Shown in pieces: positions 7,713-15,298 of a DNA stretch of 26,217 nucleotides. The notes under the pieces are model-generated. The model did no database searches. It had not been told where the DNA came from and saw only the letters and a program-made list of their open reading frames with translations. How positions within the stretch are numbered: the stretch's first letter is position 1; the number at the start of each line of letters is the position of its first letter. The position numbers and the translations under genes were made by a program. Source of the DNA: CAVSPO01 sp963730005 (GTDB lineage: Bacteria; Actinomycetota; Actinomycetes; Propionibacteriales; Propionibacteriaceae); the NCBI GenBank assembly GCA_963730005.1, contig CAVSPO010000016.1:1-26217 (forward strand), given 5' to 3'.

Positions 7713-9486
7713 CAGAGCCCCTTTCTGGCGGCTCGCTGGCCAACTCGGATGTCGAATCAGATGTCGCCCCAGTTGCTATATGAGGTAAAGCGAGCGCTGC
7801 GACTAGCTGCTGAAGCCCGAGTGGCCATTCATCCTGGCAAGGAAAACGATCCACGAAAGCCTGGCCTATCGGTCCTCCGTAGGTCCCCTTCAGCTTCTTA
7901 AGCCTCTCGAGTGCCGTTCCTGTCACTGATGGCAACAACTCCTCACATCGCTCCAGCACCCATTCCTCATCAAGAGCGACCAAGATCTCTTCTAGAGTGC
8001 CATCTTCGGTCTCGTCGCCAGTGGCCCACACTCGGACTGCTGACGTCGGAAGCTTCGCTTGGTCCTTGTGACCTTGTTCGTCGCAGTCGACGAATAGAAC
8101 GCACGGGATGTCGGCGGCCTCCGCGTACTTGATCAAAGGCAGAGCTTGGGACATGTTTCCGGGATCCACAACACAAATGTCTCCCGCTCTGGTCCCAAGG
8201 GCGGCGCGAAGCAGATGGGGAATGAATCCACGCTCCGACGCGCCGTCCCCAATCACGAGTTGTCCAGCAAAAAGAAGCTCTCCGAACGGTCGTTCGACGT
8301 ACTTGTGGATCTTCTCCCACTCGACCGCTGCAACGCTCAAGCGCAGCGCGGGCGGTGTGGTGGGCTCATCGTCAGTGGGCGTCATGTCGTGGACAACGCA
8401 ACCATTGTTGCCTTGCCTGACGAGACGAATTGCGCCTATATCGACTACCGTCGCCAGGTGCGAGGAATGCGTGCTCACCACAACTTGGCCTGGGATCGCC
8501 CGAAGCAGTTGACCGACATCGTAGGTAGCCTGCGGGTGCAGGTGCGCCTCCGGCTCCTCGATGAGTGTGACCGGGAGGACTGGGAAAGCTGTCCCGTCAC
8601 GGCCCAGTCGACGGTCATATAGCACCCCCTGGACCTGAAGTGAGGCGAGACTTCGAGCACCGGATCCGTGGAGCCGCATGGGCATCGGTCCGGCGCCCGT
8701 GTCGAGGGCAATCTCGATGAGCCTGACAAGCTCCTCCAGCCGACCGGGCAATGCACTGACCTGCGGCGCTCCTATCCCCTGGACCGCTGCAGTCAGGGCG
8801 TCCAGGCGCTGCCGAACGGCGACGAGGGCAGAGCTGCTGTTGACGATGCGCCCACCAAGCTCCTCCAACTCCCTCTCCAGGGCTGCTCTGGCCGATTCGT
8901 CAACCTCAAGGTCGTCGAGGATTCGCCTAATCGCGGAACCCGGGCGTGTGACTTCTGACGCGATGTCACGCCCGGTTGGAGTGACATCGGCAGAGACCAC
9001 CCGGAGGTGCCGCGGCATGACCTCGGCTGCTCCGACCGCCGGTAACCAACCGTTCGAGGCGACGTCGTAGGTTAGAAAGCGTCGCTCCGCACGAGCACCC
9101 CATCCCTCGGCGGACGGGCCGATGGTTGTTCGCCAAGCCACCCGTTCGCCGCCGCTAGCCGTCGGCTGCACATGGGTGCCGAAGATTTCACGGACCCGAT
9201 CGTCGAACTGAGTGCCGGCTCCACCGGGCGAGAGCACCAAGTCGATGGTGGGAGATGTGGTGTTACCCAAGGTGAAGTCATCTCGTTCTGCGTAAACACC
9301 GCCACACGCCAAGGCGATGGCACGCAGGAGCCGTGACTTCCCAGCGTTGTTCCGCCCGACCAAGACCGTGAGGTCCTTTCGGAGCGCGAGTACGACGTCC
9401 TCGATTCCACGGAACGATCTGACTTGTACCAGATCAATACGAAGAAGCACGTCAGTCGTCGGGGCGATGGCTCCAAAGGTCGTCAC
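7696..9486 (-). CDS. gajA-like: OLD-family ATPase/TOPRIM nuclease, GajA-like (Gabija-type defence)
   Basis: A 596-aa protein. The ABC-type ATPase half has Walker A GRNNAGKS at 44-51, a signature-like HGSGARSLASLQ at 273-284, Walker B LIEEPEAHLHP at 308-318 and an H-loop STHSSH at 338-343. The TOPRIM nuclease half follows: LVIGDGASER at about 410-419, where relatives usually have Glu and this protein has Asp414, then FVDCDEQG at 465-472 with the DxD pair, and a late acidic patch (ETEDGTLEE). GajA is a sequence-selective DNA nickase restrained by ATP. Size matches the family (about 580 aa). The GTG start gives MTTFGAIAP; the Val at residue 13 is a possible later start. It overlaps the helicase gene by 17 bp. 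Confidence 0.87.
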   Translation of the reverse strand: MTTFGAIAPTTDVLLRIDLVQVRSFRGIEDVVLALRKDLTVLVGRNNAGKSRLLRAIALACGGVYAERDDFTLGNTTSPTIDLVLSPGGAGTQFDDRVREIFGTHVQPTASGGERVAWRTTIGPSAEGWGARAERRFLTYDVASNGWLPAVGAAEVMPRHLRVVSADVTPTGRDIASEVTRPGSAIRRILDDLEVDESARAALERELEELGGRIVNSSSALVAVRQRLDALTAAVQGIGAPQVSALPGRLEELVRLIEIALDTGAGPMPMRLHGSGARSLASLQVQGVLYDRRLGRDGTAFPVLPVTLIEEPEAHLHPQATYDVGQLLRAIPGQVVVSTHSSHLATVVDIGAIRLVRQGNNGCVVHDMTPTDDEPTTPPALRLSVAAVEWEKIHKYVERPFGELLFAGQLVIGDGASERGFIPHLLRAALGTRAGDICVVDPGNMSQALPLIKYAEAADIPCVLFVDCDEQGHKDQAKLPTSAVRVWATGDETEDGTLEEILVALDEEWVLERCEELLPSVTGTALERLKKLKGTYGGPIGQAFVDRFPCQDEWPLGLQQLVAALALPHIATGATSDSTSELASEPPERGSDEGTA

Positions 9487-9970
9487 ACGAACAGGCTACT
9501 GGGGCAGAGTCTCATTGATCGTTTGCCGTTGCGCAAGTCAAGTGGCTCTAGACTGCGAGGGAGTGGATCAGATCGGTGACCCCCGTTGCCGAATGCTGCA
9601 AGGGGGAAGCCCGTAGTCTCCTCCTTGTCATTGGACTTCTCGCGACGTCCAAGCCTCAGTGCACGAGCTGTTCGGCATATCGTGCGCGCCTTGTGCTGTC
9701 GCTGCGCCTGGGAACCTCAAACTGCGATCACCCGCAGTTCAAGCATGAGAGCAAGACCGCGTGCATAACCCTGATGGCGGTGAACTCCAACAACGAGTGC
9801 TGCGGGTGCGAACCCAAGACCTAGCCTTCCCACGGCCGGGGGGTCTGTTGCCTTGGGGTGTACCCCAATGCGACGTGTCACAGGAATCGTCAGAGCGTCG
9901 CAATAGAGTCCCGAACAGAGCAAAGCAGCACTCATGCTGGGAGGTCTAGACTGTGGCTTTCGCCGTTATG
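9487..9970. other. Intergenic stretch between the Gabija-like operon and the left IS21 element
   Basis: This 484-bp stretch contains the candidate promoter described separately. Short open frames on both strands here (up to about 82 codons) have no ribosome binding site and no protein-like composition. I see nothing else that I can name. Confidence 0.5.
9514..9541 (-). promoter_or_regulatory. Candidate promoter for the Gabija-like operon
   Basis: On the minus strand TTGACT (9536-9541) is followed after 16 bp by ATCAAT (9514-9519), 28 bp before the GTG start. The -35 box is good and the -10 box is weak. No other promoter-like pair was obvious close to the gene. Confidence 0.35.
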
Positions 9971-10023
9971 TGTCGGCGGCGCTCGAAAATTGAGCAGTTT
10001 CGGCGCGCGAGTTGTGAGCGGTT
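9971..10023. repeat. IS21 left-copy outer terminal repeats
   Basis: Two tandem copies of the terminal binding-site motif: the first at 9971-9998 (GGCGCTCGAAAATTGAGCA core) and a more diverged one at 10001-10023 (GGCGCGCGAGTTGTGAGC core). Both abut the istB 3' end. Confidence 0.75.
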
Positions 10024-10032
10024 GTGGGCATG

Positions 10033-10809
10033 TTAGCCCTGTTCGGCTCTGATGCTGGGCAGGGTATCGATGCCGCGGTCGCGGAGCCGGTAGCTGGCGC
10101 CTTTGAGGGCGATGACGTCGGCGTGGTGGACGATGCGGTCGATCATGGCGGCGGCGACGACCTGGTCGCCGAACACGCCGCCCCAGCCGCTGAACGGCAG
10201 GTTGCTGGTGAGGATCAGGGAGGCGTGTTCGTAGCGGGAGGACACGAGTTGGAAGAACAGGTTCGCGGCGTCTTGTTCGAAGGGGAGGTAGCCGACCTCG
10301 TCGACGATGATCAGGCTGTAACGCCGTAGCCGGGTGAGTTCGGCGGGCAGCCGGCCGCGGGCGTGGGCCTCGCTCAGGCGGGTGATCCAGTCGGTCGCGG
10401 TGGCGAACAGGACCCGGTGGCCCTGTCGGCAGGCGGCGATCCCGAGCCCTGTCGCCAGGTGGGTCTTTCCGGTGCCGGGCGGGCCGAGGAGGACGACGTT
10501 GCGGTGCTCGGCCAGGTAGGCGCCCGAGGTGAGGGCCATCACGGGGGTGCGGGCGGCGGGTTGGTGGTCGAAGTCGAACTCGTCCAGGGTCTTGCGGCCG
10601 GGGAACGTCGCGGCGCGGATCCGGAGCTCGGCGCCGGAGGCGTTCCGGGCGGCGACTTCGCGTTCCAGGACCGCGGCGAGGTATTCCTCGTGGGTCCAGT
10701 TGCTGTCGCGGGCGTGGTCGGCGAGCCGGGCGGCGGTGTCGGTGATCCGGGGTGCTTTCAACGCCGCGGCCAGGTGGGTGATCTGCTTGAGGGTGTCGGT
10801 GGTGGCCAT
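10033..10809 (-). CDS. istB: IS21-family helper ATPase IstB (left copy)
   Basis: A 258-aa AAA+ ATPase of the DnaC/IstB type. It has Walker A LGPPGTGKTH, Walker B LIIVDEVGYLPF and a sensor-1 region (SLILTSNLPF). The ATG at 10809 overlaps the istA stop as TGATG, which fixes the start; the longer in-frame extension upstream would lie inside istA. IstB assembles on target DNA and directs the IstA transposase. The protein is about 90% identical by eye to the right-hand copy at 16123-16923 and appears intact, so it could still act in trans. Confidence 0.93.
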   Translation of the reverse strand: MATTDTLKQITHLAAALKAPRITDTAARLADHARDSNWTHEEYLAAVLEREVAARNASGAELRIRAATFPGRKTLDEFDFDHQPAARTPVMALTSGAYLAEHRNVVLLGPPGTGKTHLATGLGIAACRQGHRVLFATATDWITRLSEAHARGRLPAELTRLRRYSLIIVDEVGYLPFEQDAANLFFQLVSSRYEHASLILTSNLPFSGWGGVFGDQVVAAAMIDRIVHHADVIALKGASYRLRDRGIDTLPSIRAEQG

Positions 10810-11419
10810 CACAGGCCTCCTTCCAGGCCGAACGCGCGGTCGTAGTCGGTCAGGTCCCGGGCGAGCGCCTCGGTGTCGTGTCGACGGGGTTGCTGGTGGG
10901 CGTGCCGCAGCCGGGCCGCGTGGGTGAGGTGGGCCGGGTCGGTGACGGTCTGCCGGCGGGCCCACACCCGGTCGTGGTGCGCGACCAGCCGGCCGGCGAG
11001 CTTGACCCGGACCTGGTCCAGGTCGGCGGTCACGTCCACGGACCGTCCGATCGCGGTCGGGTCGACGGAGTAGTCGTTGGTGTCGACCCGGACGTAGTAG
11101 TCGCGGCCCAACCGGACGTGGTGCCGCCAGCCGACGTGCAGCACCGCCGGTGGTAGCGGCAACATCGCGGCCCGATCTGCCGCCAACAGGTCGACCGGCC
11201 TGGCCTTGATCGTGCGGACCACCCGCTGGTTCGCCGTGGCCAGCCAGTCGGTGAGCTGGGTGTTGAAGTCGGTCGGGGAGGCGAAGTGACGCCCCGGCAT
11301 GAACGACGTTTCGAACCAGCCGTTGCGACGCTCGACCAGGCCCTTCGATTCGGGATCACGCGGACGCAGCAGCACGACCCGGGTCGCGAGGCTACCGGCG
11401 AACACCTGGACCGGTTCGT

Positions 11420-11427
11420 TCGGTCGG
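11420..11427. repeat. Target site duplication, left copy (TCGGTCGG) of the IS256-family element
   Basis: The 8-bp TCGGTCGG abuts the left inverted repeat and is repeated at 13145-13152. Eight bp is standard for IS256-family insertion. Deleting one copy with the element restores istA. Confidence 0.92.
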
Positions 11428-11484
11428 GAGGGTGTCAGATGGTCTGTGTAAGGGGAGGTTCCCTCATTCGAAGGAGACGACACT

Positions 11485-12837
11485 ATGACCATGGCTATCA
11501 GTCCGGAGCGTGCGGAGCGGCGTAGGGCTCAGAAGGAGCTTGCTGACCAGTTGAAGGCGTCCGGGGCGCTGGATGACATCTTCGCCAAGATCGACGCTGG
11601 TGAGCCGTTGACGGGCGAGGGTGGCCTGCTCGGCAGCATGTTGAAGGCCACGTTGGAGCGGGGCCTGGACGTCGAGTTGACCGATCACCTGGGCTACGAG
11701 CGAGGCGACGCGACGGCGTCGTTATTCGACAACTCGCGTAACGGCACCAGCAGCAAGACGGTGGCGACCGAGATCGGTGATATCGAGCTGGCAGTACCGC
11801 GGGACCGGCATGGCACGTTCACCCCGATGCTGGTCGCGAAGGGCCAACGCCGCCTGGACGGGATCGATGGGATGATCATCAGCTTGTACGCCGGCGGGAT
11901 GACGATCCGTGACATCCAGCATCATCTGGCCTCCACGCTGGGCACCGAGTTGTCGCACGAGACGATCAGCAAGATCACCGATCAGATCGCCGAGGAGGTC
12001 CTGGCGTGGCAAACCCGGCCGTTGGACGCGCTGTATCCGGTGATCTACATGGACGCGATCGTGGTCAAGGTCCGTGACGGGGGGCACGTGCGGAACAAGG
12101 CCGCTCACATCGCGGTCGGCGTCGACCTCGACGGTATCAAACACGTCTTGGGGATCTGGGTTCAAACCACCGAAGGAGCCAAGTTCTGGGCGGCGGTATG
12201 CGCCGAACTGGCCAACCGCGGGGTGCGGGACGTGCTGATCGTGTGCGTGGACGGCCTTTCCGGGTTCCCCGAAGCGATCGAGGCGACCTGGCCGCACGCG
12301 ACCGTGCAAACCTGCGTCGTCCACCTGATCAGGGCCTCCATGCGGTTCGTGGCCTACGGCGACCGCAAAGCCGTCGCGGCCGGGTTGAAGCCGATCTACA
12401 CCGCCGCGACCGACGACGCCGCGCTGGAAGCCCTCGCCGCGTTCGAGGACAGCGATCTGGGCCGCAAATACCCAGCGACGATCAAGACGTTCACCGATGC
12501 ATGGGAACGGTTCACACCGTTCCTGGCGTTCCCGCCCGAGCTGCGCCGAGTCATCTACACCACCAACAGCATCGAGTCGTTGAACTACCAACTCCGCAAG
12601 GTCACCAAGAACCGCGGCCACTTCCCCAACGACGCCGCTGTAGTCAAACTGCTGTGGCTGGCGATCTGCAACATCGAAGACAAACGAGCCCGTGACCGCG
12701 CCAAAGAACGAGACCAACCCGCCCAACGACGTAAAGCGTCCGGCCGGCTCGTCGAAGGCCAAGTCGTCACCAACTGGAAAGCTGCCCTCGGTCAACTCGC
12801 CCTGGCCTACCCCGACCGCATCAACCCCTACCTGTGA
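11485..12837 (+). CDS. IS256-family (mutator type) transposase
   Basis: A 450-aa protein with an ATG start behind AAGGAG at 11471-11476. Family hallmarks in order: an N-terminal helical region (TDHLGYERGDAT), FDNSRNGTSSKTV, LAVPRDRHGTF, the GGMTIRDIQHHL segment, the catalytic Asp in VIYMDAIVVKVRD, the second Asp in VCVDGLSGFPEAI with the C/H pair TCVVHLIR, and the catalytic Glu in YTTNSIESLN. Length is slightly above the usual 400-430 aa. The enzyme forms circular intermediates and inserts with 8-9 bp duplications, as seen here. It overlaps the passenger gene region and looks functional. Confidence 0.96.
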   Translation: MTMAISPERAERRRAQKELADQLKASGALDDIFAKIDAGEPLTGEGGLLGSMLKATLERGLDVELTDHLGYERGDATASLFDNSRNGTSSKTVATEIGDIELAVPRDRHGTFTPMLVAKGQRRLDGIDGMIISLYAGGMTIRDIQHHLASTLGTELSHETISKITDQIAEEVLAWQTRPLDALYPVIYMDAIVVKVRDGGHVRNKAAHIAVGVDLDGIKHVLGIWVQTTEGAKFWAAVCAELANRGVRDVLIVCVDGLSGFPEAIEATWPHATVQTCVVHLIRASMRFVAYGDRKAVAAGLKPIYTAATDDAALEALAAFEDSDLGRKYPATIKTFTDAWERFTPFLAFPPELRRVIYTTNSIESLNYQLRKVTKNRGHFPNDAAVVKLLWLAICNIEDKRARDRAKERDQPAQRRKASGRLVEGQVVTNWKAALGQLALAYPDRINPYL

Positions 12838-12851
12838 ACAGGAGAACCACG

Positions 12852-13109
12852 ATGCCCATACCCGATGGTCCTAACGCCGAGATCCCCGGCATCACCCGGC
12901 CCTACACGACCGACGAGGTCCTCCACAGCGCCCTGCACATCCTCAACGAGGTCGAGACCGTGCTGACCCACCTCACCGACCCCGAAACCCAACAAGCGAT
13001 CACCATCGCCATGCGCGACCACGCCCACGACCACAGCGGATTCGGCGGCCTCATCGACTGGGTCCAACTCACCGCCCTCACGGTCAGCAACCACCTCAAC
13101 AACAAGTAA
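12852..13109 (+). CDS. Small passenger protein of the IS256-family element, unknown function
   Basis: An 85-aa protein starting at ATG 12852 behind CAGGAG (12839-12844); a GTG at 12834 overlapping the transposase stop is an alternative start giving 91 aa. It is acidic and helical (EVLHSALHILNEVETVLTHL, then a His-rich segment HAHDHSGFGGLIDW) and has no membrane segment. It lies inside the inverted repeats, 14 bp after the transposase stop, so it moves with the element and is likely co-translated with it. Function unknown; it may modulate transposition. Confidence 0.65.
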   Translation: MPIPDGPNAEIPGITRPYTTDEVLHSALHILNEVETVLTHLTDPETQQAITIAMRDHAHDHSGFGGLIDWVQLTALTVSNHLNNK

Positions 13110-13144
13110 TTCGAACCCGCTTACACAAACATCTTGACAAGCTC

Positions 13145-13152
13145 TCGGTCGG
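13145..13152. repeat. Target site duplication, right copy (TCGGTCGG) of the IS256-family element
   Basis: Matches 11420-11427 exactly and directly follows the right inverted repeat. Confidence 0.92.
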
Positions 13153-13748
13153 CCCCGCCCGATCCCGGGCTCGTTGTCCCAGATCAGCCGCCGGGGCACC
13201 GCGCCGAGCTGCTGCAGCAGGTCCCACGAGCCCAGCAGCAGGTCCTCGGTCTTGCGGGTCGGGATCATCCTGGCCACGGTGAACCGGGAATGCGCCGCGG
13301 TCATCACCAGCACCGGCAACAACGTCCGCGAGCCGTCCTCGAGCAGGATCTTCCGCGGCGGGAACCACAGATCACACTGCGCGGCATCACCAGGCGCCCA
13401 CACCAGCCGATCAGCCGGGTCCACCGGACGCTGCTCGGACCGGACCCGGTTCACGTTGTCGCGGAACCACCGGATCGATCCCGTCCACCCCACCCGCTCC
13501 GCGACCACCGTGGCCGGCATGTCCGGGGTATCAGCCAACAACTGCCGCACCCGCACCTCGTACGGCGTGAACGACGTCGGCTGAGGCTTCCGCTCATACC
13601 TCGGCGGACCATCAGACGCCACCGCCTTCGCCACCGTGTTCCGCGACACCCCCAACCTGGCCGCGATCCTCGCCTTCGGCACCCCCTCCGCCGCCAGCCT
13701 CCTGATCAATGCCCAATCCTCCATCGTGATCACACTCCCATCGTTGAA

Positions 13749-13801
13749 GAGTGCTCACTTTTCGAGCGCCGCAACCGCCCAGTTTTCAAGCGCCGTCGAG
13801 A
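13749..13801. repeat. IS21 left-copy inner terminal repeats (istA side)
   Basis: Two tandem motif copies read on the minus strand: GGCGCTCGAAAAGTGAGCAC nearest istA and GGCGCTTGAAAACTGGGCGG at the outer edge. They mirror the istA-side end of the right-hand IS21 element. Confidence 0.75.
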
Positions 13802-14044
13802 TCATGGAGGCCATCCTCGCAGCGCCCTCGATAGTGCGCGGCTCTGCGGCGCACCAATCTGCGGTCAGTGCGGGTCGACCTTGCCAGTTTGACGACTGCT
13901 CAGTCTCGCCTCCCGCGCTCTTCAGCCGAGCCGATCAAGATGATCGCCGGGGGCTGCCCCCCGGCTCGAACTTCTGGTCTCCGGCGCGACCTGAGGTGGA
14001 GCGGTTGGGAGCAGCGCGTTCAGCCCCCCACTCCTGACTGCCCA
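13802..14044. other. Spacer between the two head-to-head IS21 elements
   Basis: A 243-bp non-coding stretch. It holds one GC-only hairpin at 13946-13965 (8-bp arms GCCGGGGG and CCCCCGGC around a 4-base loop) without a T tract, so it is at most a weak terminator. No gene-like frame or RNA gene was recognised. Confidence 0.5.
14040..14044. repeat. Target site duplication, left copy (GCCCA) of the right IS21 element
   Basis: The five bases GCCCA directly precede the terminal TGT of the right IS21 element and recur directly after its terminal ACA at 16977-16981. Confidence 0.75.
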
Positions 14045-14095
14045 TGTTGACGGCGCTTGAAAACTGAGCAGTGACGGCGCTCGAAAAGTGAGCAC
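14045..14095. repeat. IS21 right-copy terminal repeats (istA side)
   Basis: Two tandem motifs: GGCGCTTGAAAACTGAGCA and GGCGCTCGAAAAGTGAGCA, separated by a few bases. They are probable IstA binding sites. Confidence 0.8.
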
Positions 14096-14701
14096 TCTCC
14101 CGACGATTGGAATGTGATCACCATGGAGGACTGGGCGCTGATCAGGAGGCTGGCCGCCGAGGGTGTGCCGAAGGCCGCGATCGCCAAGAGGCTGGGTATC
14201 TCGAGGAACACGGTCATCAAGGCCGTGACCTGCGATGGGCCACCGAAGTACGAACGCCGTGCGGGTCCGACGTCGTTCACCCCGTTCGAGGCGCGGGTGC
14301 GTCAGCTGCTGACCGAGACGCCGGACATGCCGGCGACGGTGCTGGCTGAACGGGTCGGGTGGACGGGCTCGATTCGCTGGTTCCGGGACAACGTCAACCG
14401 GCTGCGTTCCGATCACCGGCCGATCGACCCGGCCGATCGGCTGACCTGGGCGGCCGCGGACGTGGCCCAGTGCGACTTGTGGTTCCCGCCGCGCAAGATC
14501 GTGCTGGAGGACGGCTCGCGGGCCCTGCTGCCGGTACTGGTCATGACCTGTGGCTACTCCAGGTTCACCCTGGGGCGGATGCTCCCGACGCGTAAGACTC
14601 CCGGGCCACCTTGGTTATACCCCTGACGCGGCTCGCCTTACCATTGACGGACAGCAACTGGTAATGGGGCCAGTCTGTCAAAGCAGGGAGAACCAAGAAC
14701 C

Positions 14702-15217
14702 ATGAAGTCGGTCTCAATCGCATCCGCCCTCGTCGCGGCATGTCTCGTCCTGGCTGGGTGTTCTGCAGGAACGGGCACCGCACCGGCAACGCCGGCCGCT
14801 CCTGCGGACAGCGCGGCCCCGGCGGCCACCGCTGCACCGGCCCCGGCCACGTCGGAGGCTCCGGCAACCGCTGACAGTGACTTCGCCGTCACGATCGACG
14901 GTTCTAGTGCGGCGAAGGACTACGAGGGTAAGCCCGCAATCGTCGTGGACTACACCTTCACCAACAACAGCGACAAGGCCACGTCGTTCATGGTGGCCGT
15001 GACGGCCAAGGCCTTCCAGCAGGGTGTCGAATTGGAGATGGCGGTCTCGACCGACGTCGACAACGCCTCGGGCATGAAGGAGATCAAGCCGGGTGCCACG
15101 ATCAAGGTCCAGGAGGCCTACGTGCTGGCCGACGAGTCCGAGGTCACGGTCGAGGTCAAGGAGCTGTTCTCCTTCTCCGACGATCTGATCGCTACCCAGA
15201 CCTTCCCCGCCAAGTAG
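14702..15217 (+). CDS. Secreted lipoprotein, DUF5067-like domain
   Basis: A 171-aa protein with a lipoprotein signal (SIASALVAACLVLAGC; lipidated Cys at residue 20) followed by an Ala/Pro/Thr-rich linker (residues 21-58). The folded domain begins at DFAVTIDGSSAAKDYEG and contains PAIVVDYTFTNNSDKATSF, then VTAKAFQQGVELEMA and an acidic end. That pattern is typical of DUF5067 lipoproteins of Gram-positive bacteria, an immunoglobulin-like fold of unknown function. It has an AGGGAGA site upstream and its own terminator at 15263-15298. It is a complete chromosomal-type gene embedded in istA, so a passenger rather than a transposition gene. Confidence 0.85.
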   Translation: MKSVSIASALVAACLVLAGCSAGTGTAPATPAAPADSAAPAATAAPAPATSEAPATADSDFAVTIDGSSAAKDYEGKPAIVVDYTFTNNSDKATSFMVAVTAKAFQQGVELEMAVSTDVDNASGMKEIKPGATIKVQEAYVLADESEVTVEVKELFSFSDDLIATQTFPAK

Positions 15218-15262
15218 GGCGAGCAAGCGGGTCAGGCGATGCGCTCTTCTTGAGCGTTCGCG

Positions 15263-15298
15263 AGTCCCCACCGCATCCAGCACAGGATGGTGGGGACT
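15263..15298 (+). terminator. Probable intrinsic terminator of the lipoprotein gene
   Basis: A strong hairpin with arms AGTCCCCACC-ATCC and GGATGGTGGGGACT (two-base bulge, six-base loop), followed by TCTGCTTGCTT. It lies 46 bp after the lipoprotein stop. The T tract is broken but the stem is very stable. Confidence 0.7.

Larger units (their letters stand above)
11428..13144 (+). mobile_element. IS256-family insertion sequence with a passenger gene, 1717 bp, inside istA
   Basis: The inverted repeats are GAGGGTGTCAGATG at the left end and, in complement, GAGCTTGTCAAGATG at the right end. Similarity extends about 28 bp (GTGTAAG shared), and the 8-bp duplication TCGGTCGG flanks the element. It carries a full-length transposase and a small coupled gene. 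At 1717 bp it is longer than a standard 1.3-1.5 kb IS256 because of the passenger. Both genes are intact, so the element may be active and recently inserted. Confidence 0.93.
10809..13733 (-). pseudogene. istA: IS21-family transposase IstA (left copy), split by an IS256-family insertion
   Basis: The N-terminal part (13733 down to 13145) begins MITMEDWALIRRLAAEGVPK with a helix-turn-helix (ARIAARLGVSRNTVAKAV), the first catalytic Asp (CDLWFPP) and the second (LIWDNEPGIGRG). The C-terminal part (11427 down to 10809) resumes at PNEPVQVFAG and contains the catalytic Glu (SKGLVERRN). Removing the IS256 element plus one 8-bp duplication restores a 1200-bp frame of 399 aa, so the gene was intact when hit. 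IstA performs strand transfer at the multiple terminal repeats. As it stands it cannot make a full protein. Confidence 0.92.
9971..13801 (-). mobile_element. IS21-family element (left copy), interrupted by an IS256-family element
   Basis: The element carries istA and istB on -, with ends made of tandem 20-25 bp repeats of the type GGCGCTCGAAAAnTGAGCA. The outer end starts TGTCGGCGGCGCTCG at 9971, and the inner end (13749-13801) reads in complement TCTCGACGGCGCTTG. The flanking five bases are TTATG on the left and TCATG on the right, four of five identical, so the exact right boundary is slightly uncertain. Without the nested IS256 insertion the element would be about 2.1 kb, typical for IS21. 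istB is intact; istA is split. Confidence 0.85.

Noticed and set aside
9576..9935. Short open frames on both strands in the gap before the left IS21 element
   Set aside because: No ribosome binding site, odd composition and no recognisable motif.
11722..12795. 357-codon open frame on - opposite the IS256 transposase
   Set aside because: Shadow caused by high-GC codon bias; the plus-strand product is an unmistakable transposase.
9966..13806. Exact target duplication for the left IS21 element
   Set aside because: The flanks TTATG and TCATG differ at one base, so I did not list them as a confirmed duplication.
13946..13965. Terminator between the two IS21 elements
   Set aside because: The hairpin is perfect but has no T tract and no gene points into it; kept only as a note in the spacer entry.
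13749..14095. CRISPR-like repeats
   Set aside because: The repeated 20-bp motifs are the paired terminal repeats of two IS21 elements; there are only two per end and no regular spacers.
14637..14670. Inverted repeat or promoter ahead of the lipoprotein gene
   Set aside because: CCATT and AATGG arms are short and 17 bp apart, and TTGACG has no well-spaced -10 box.
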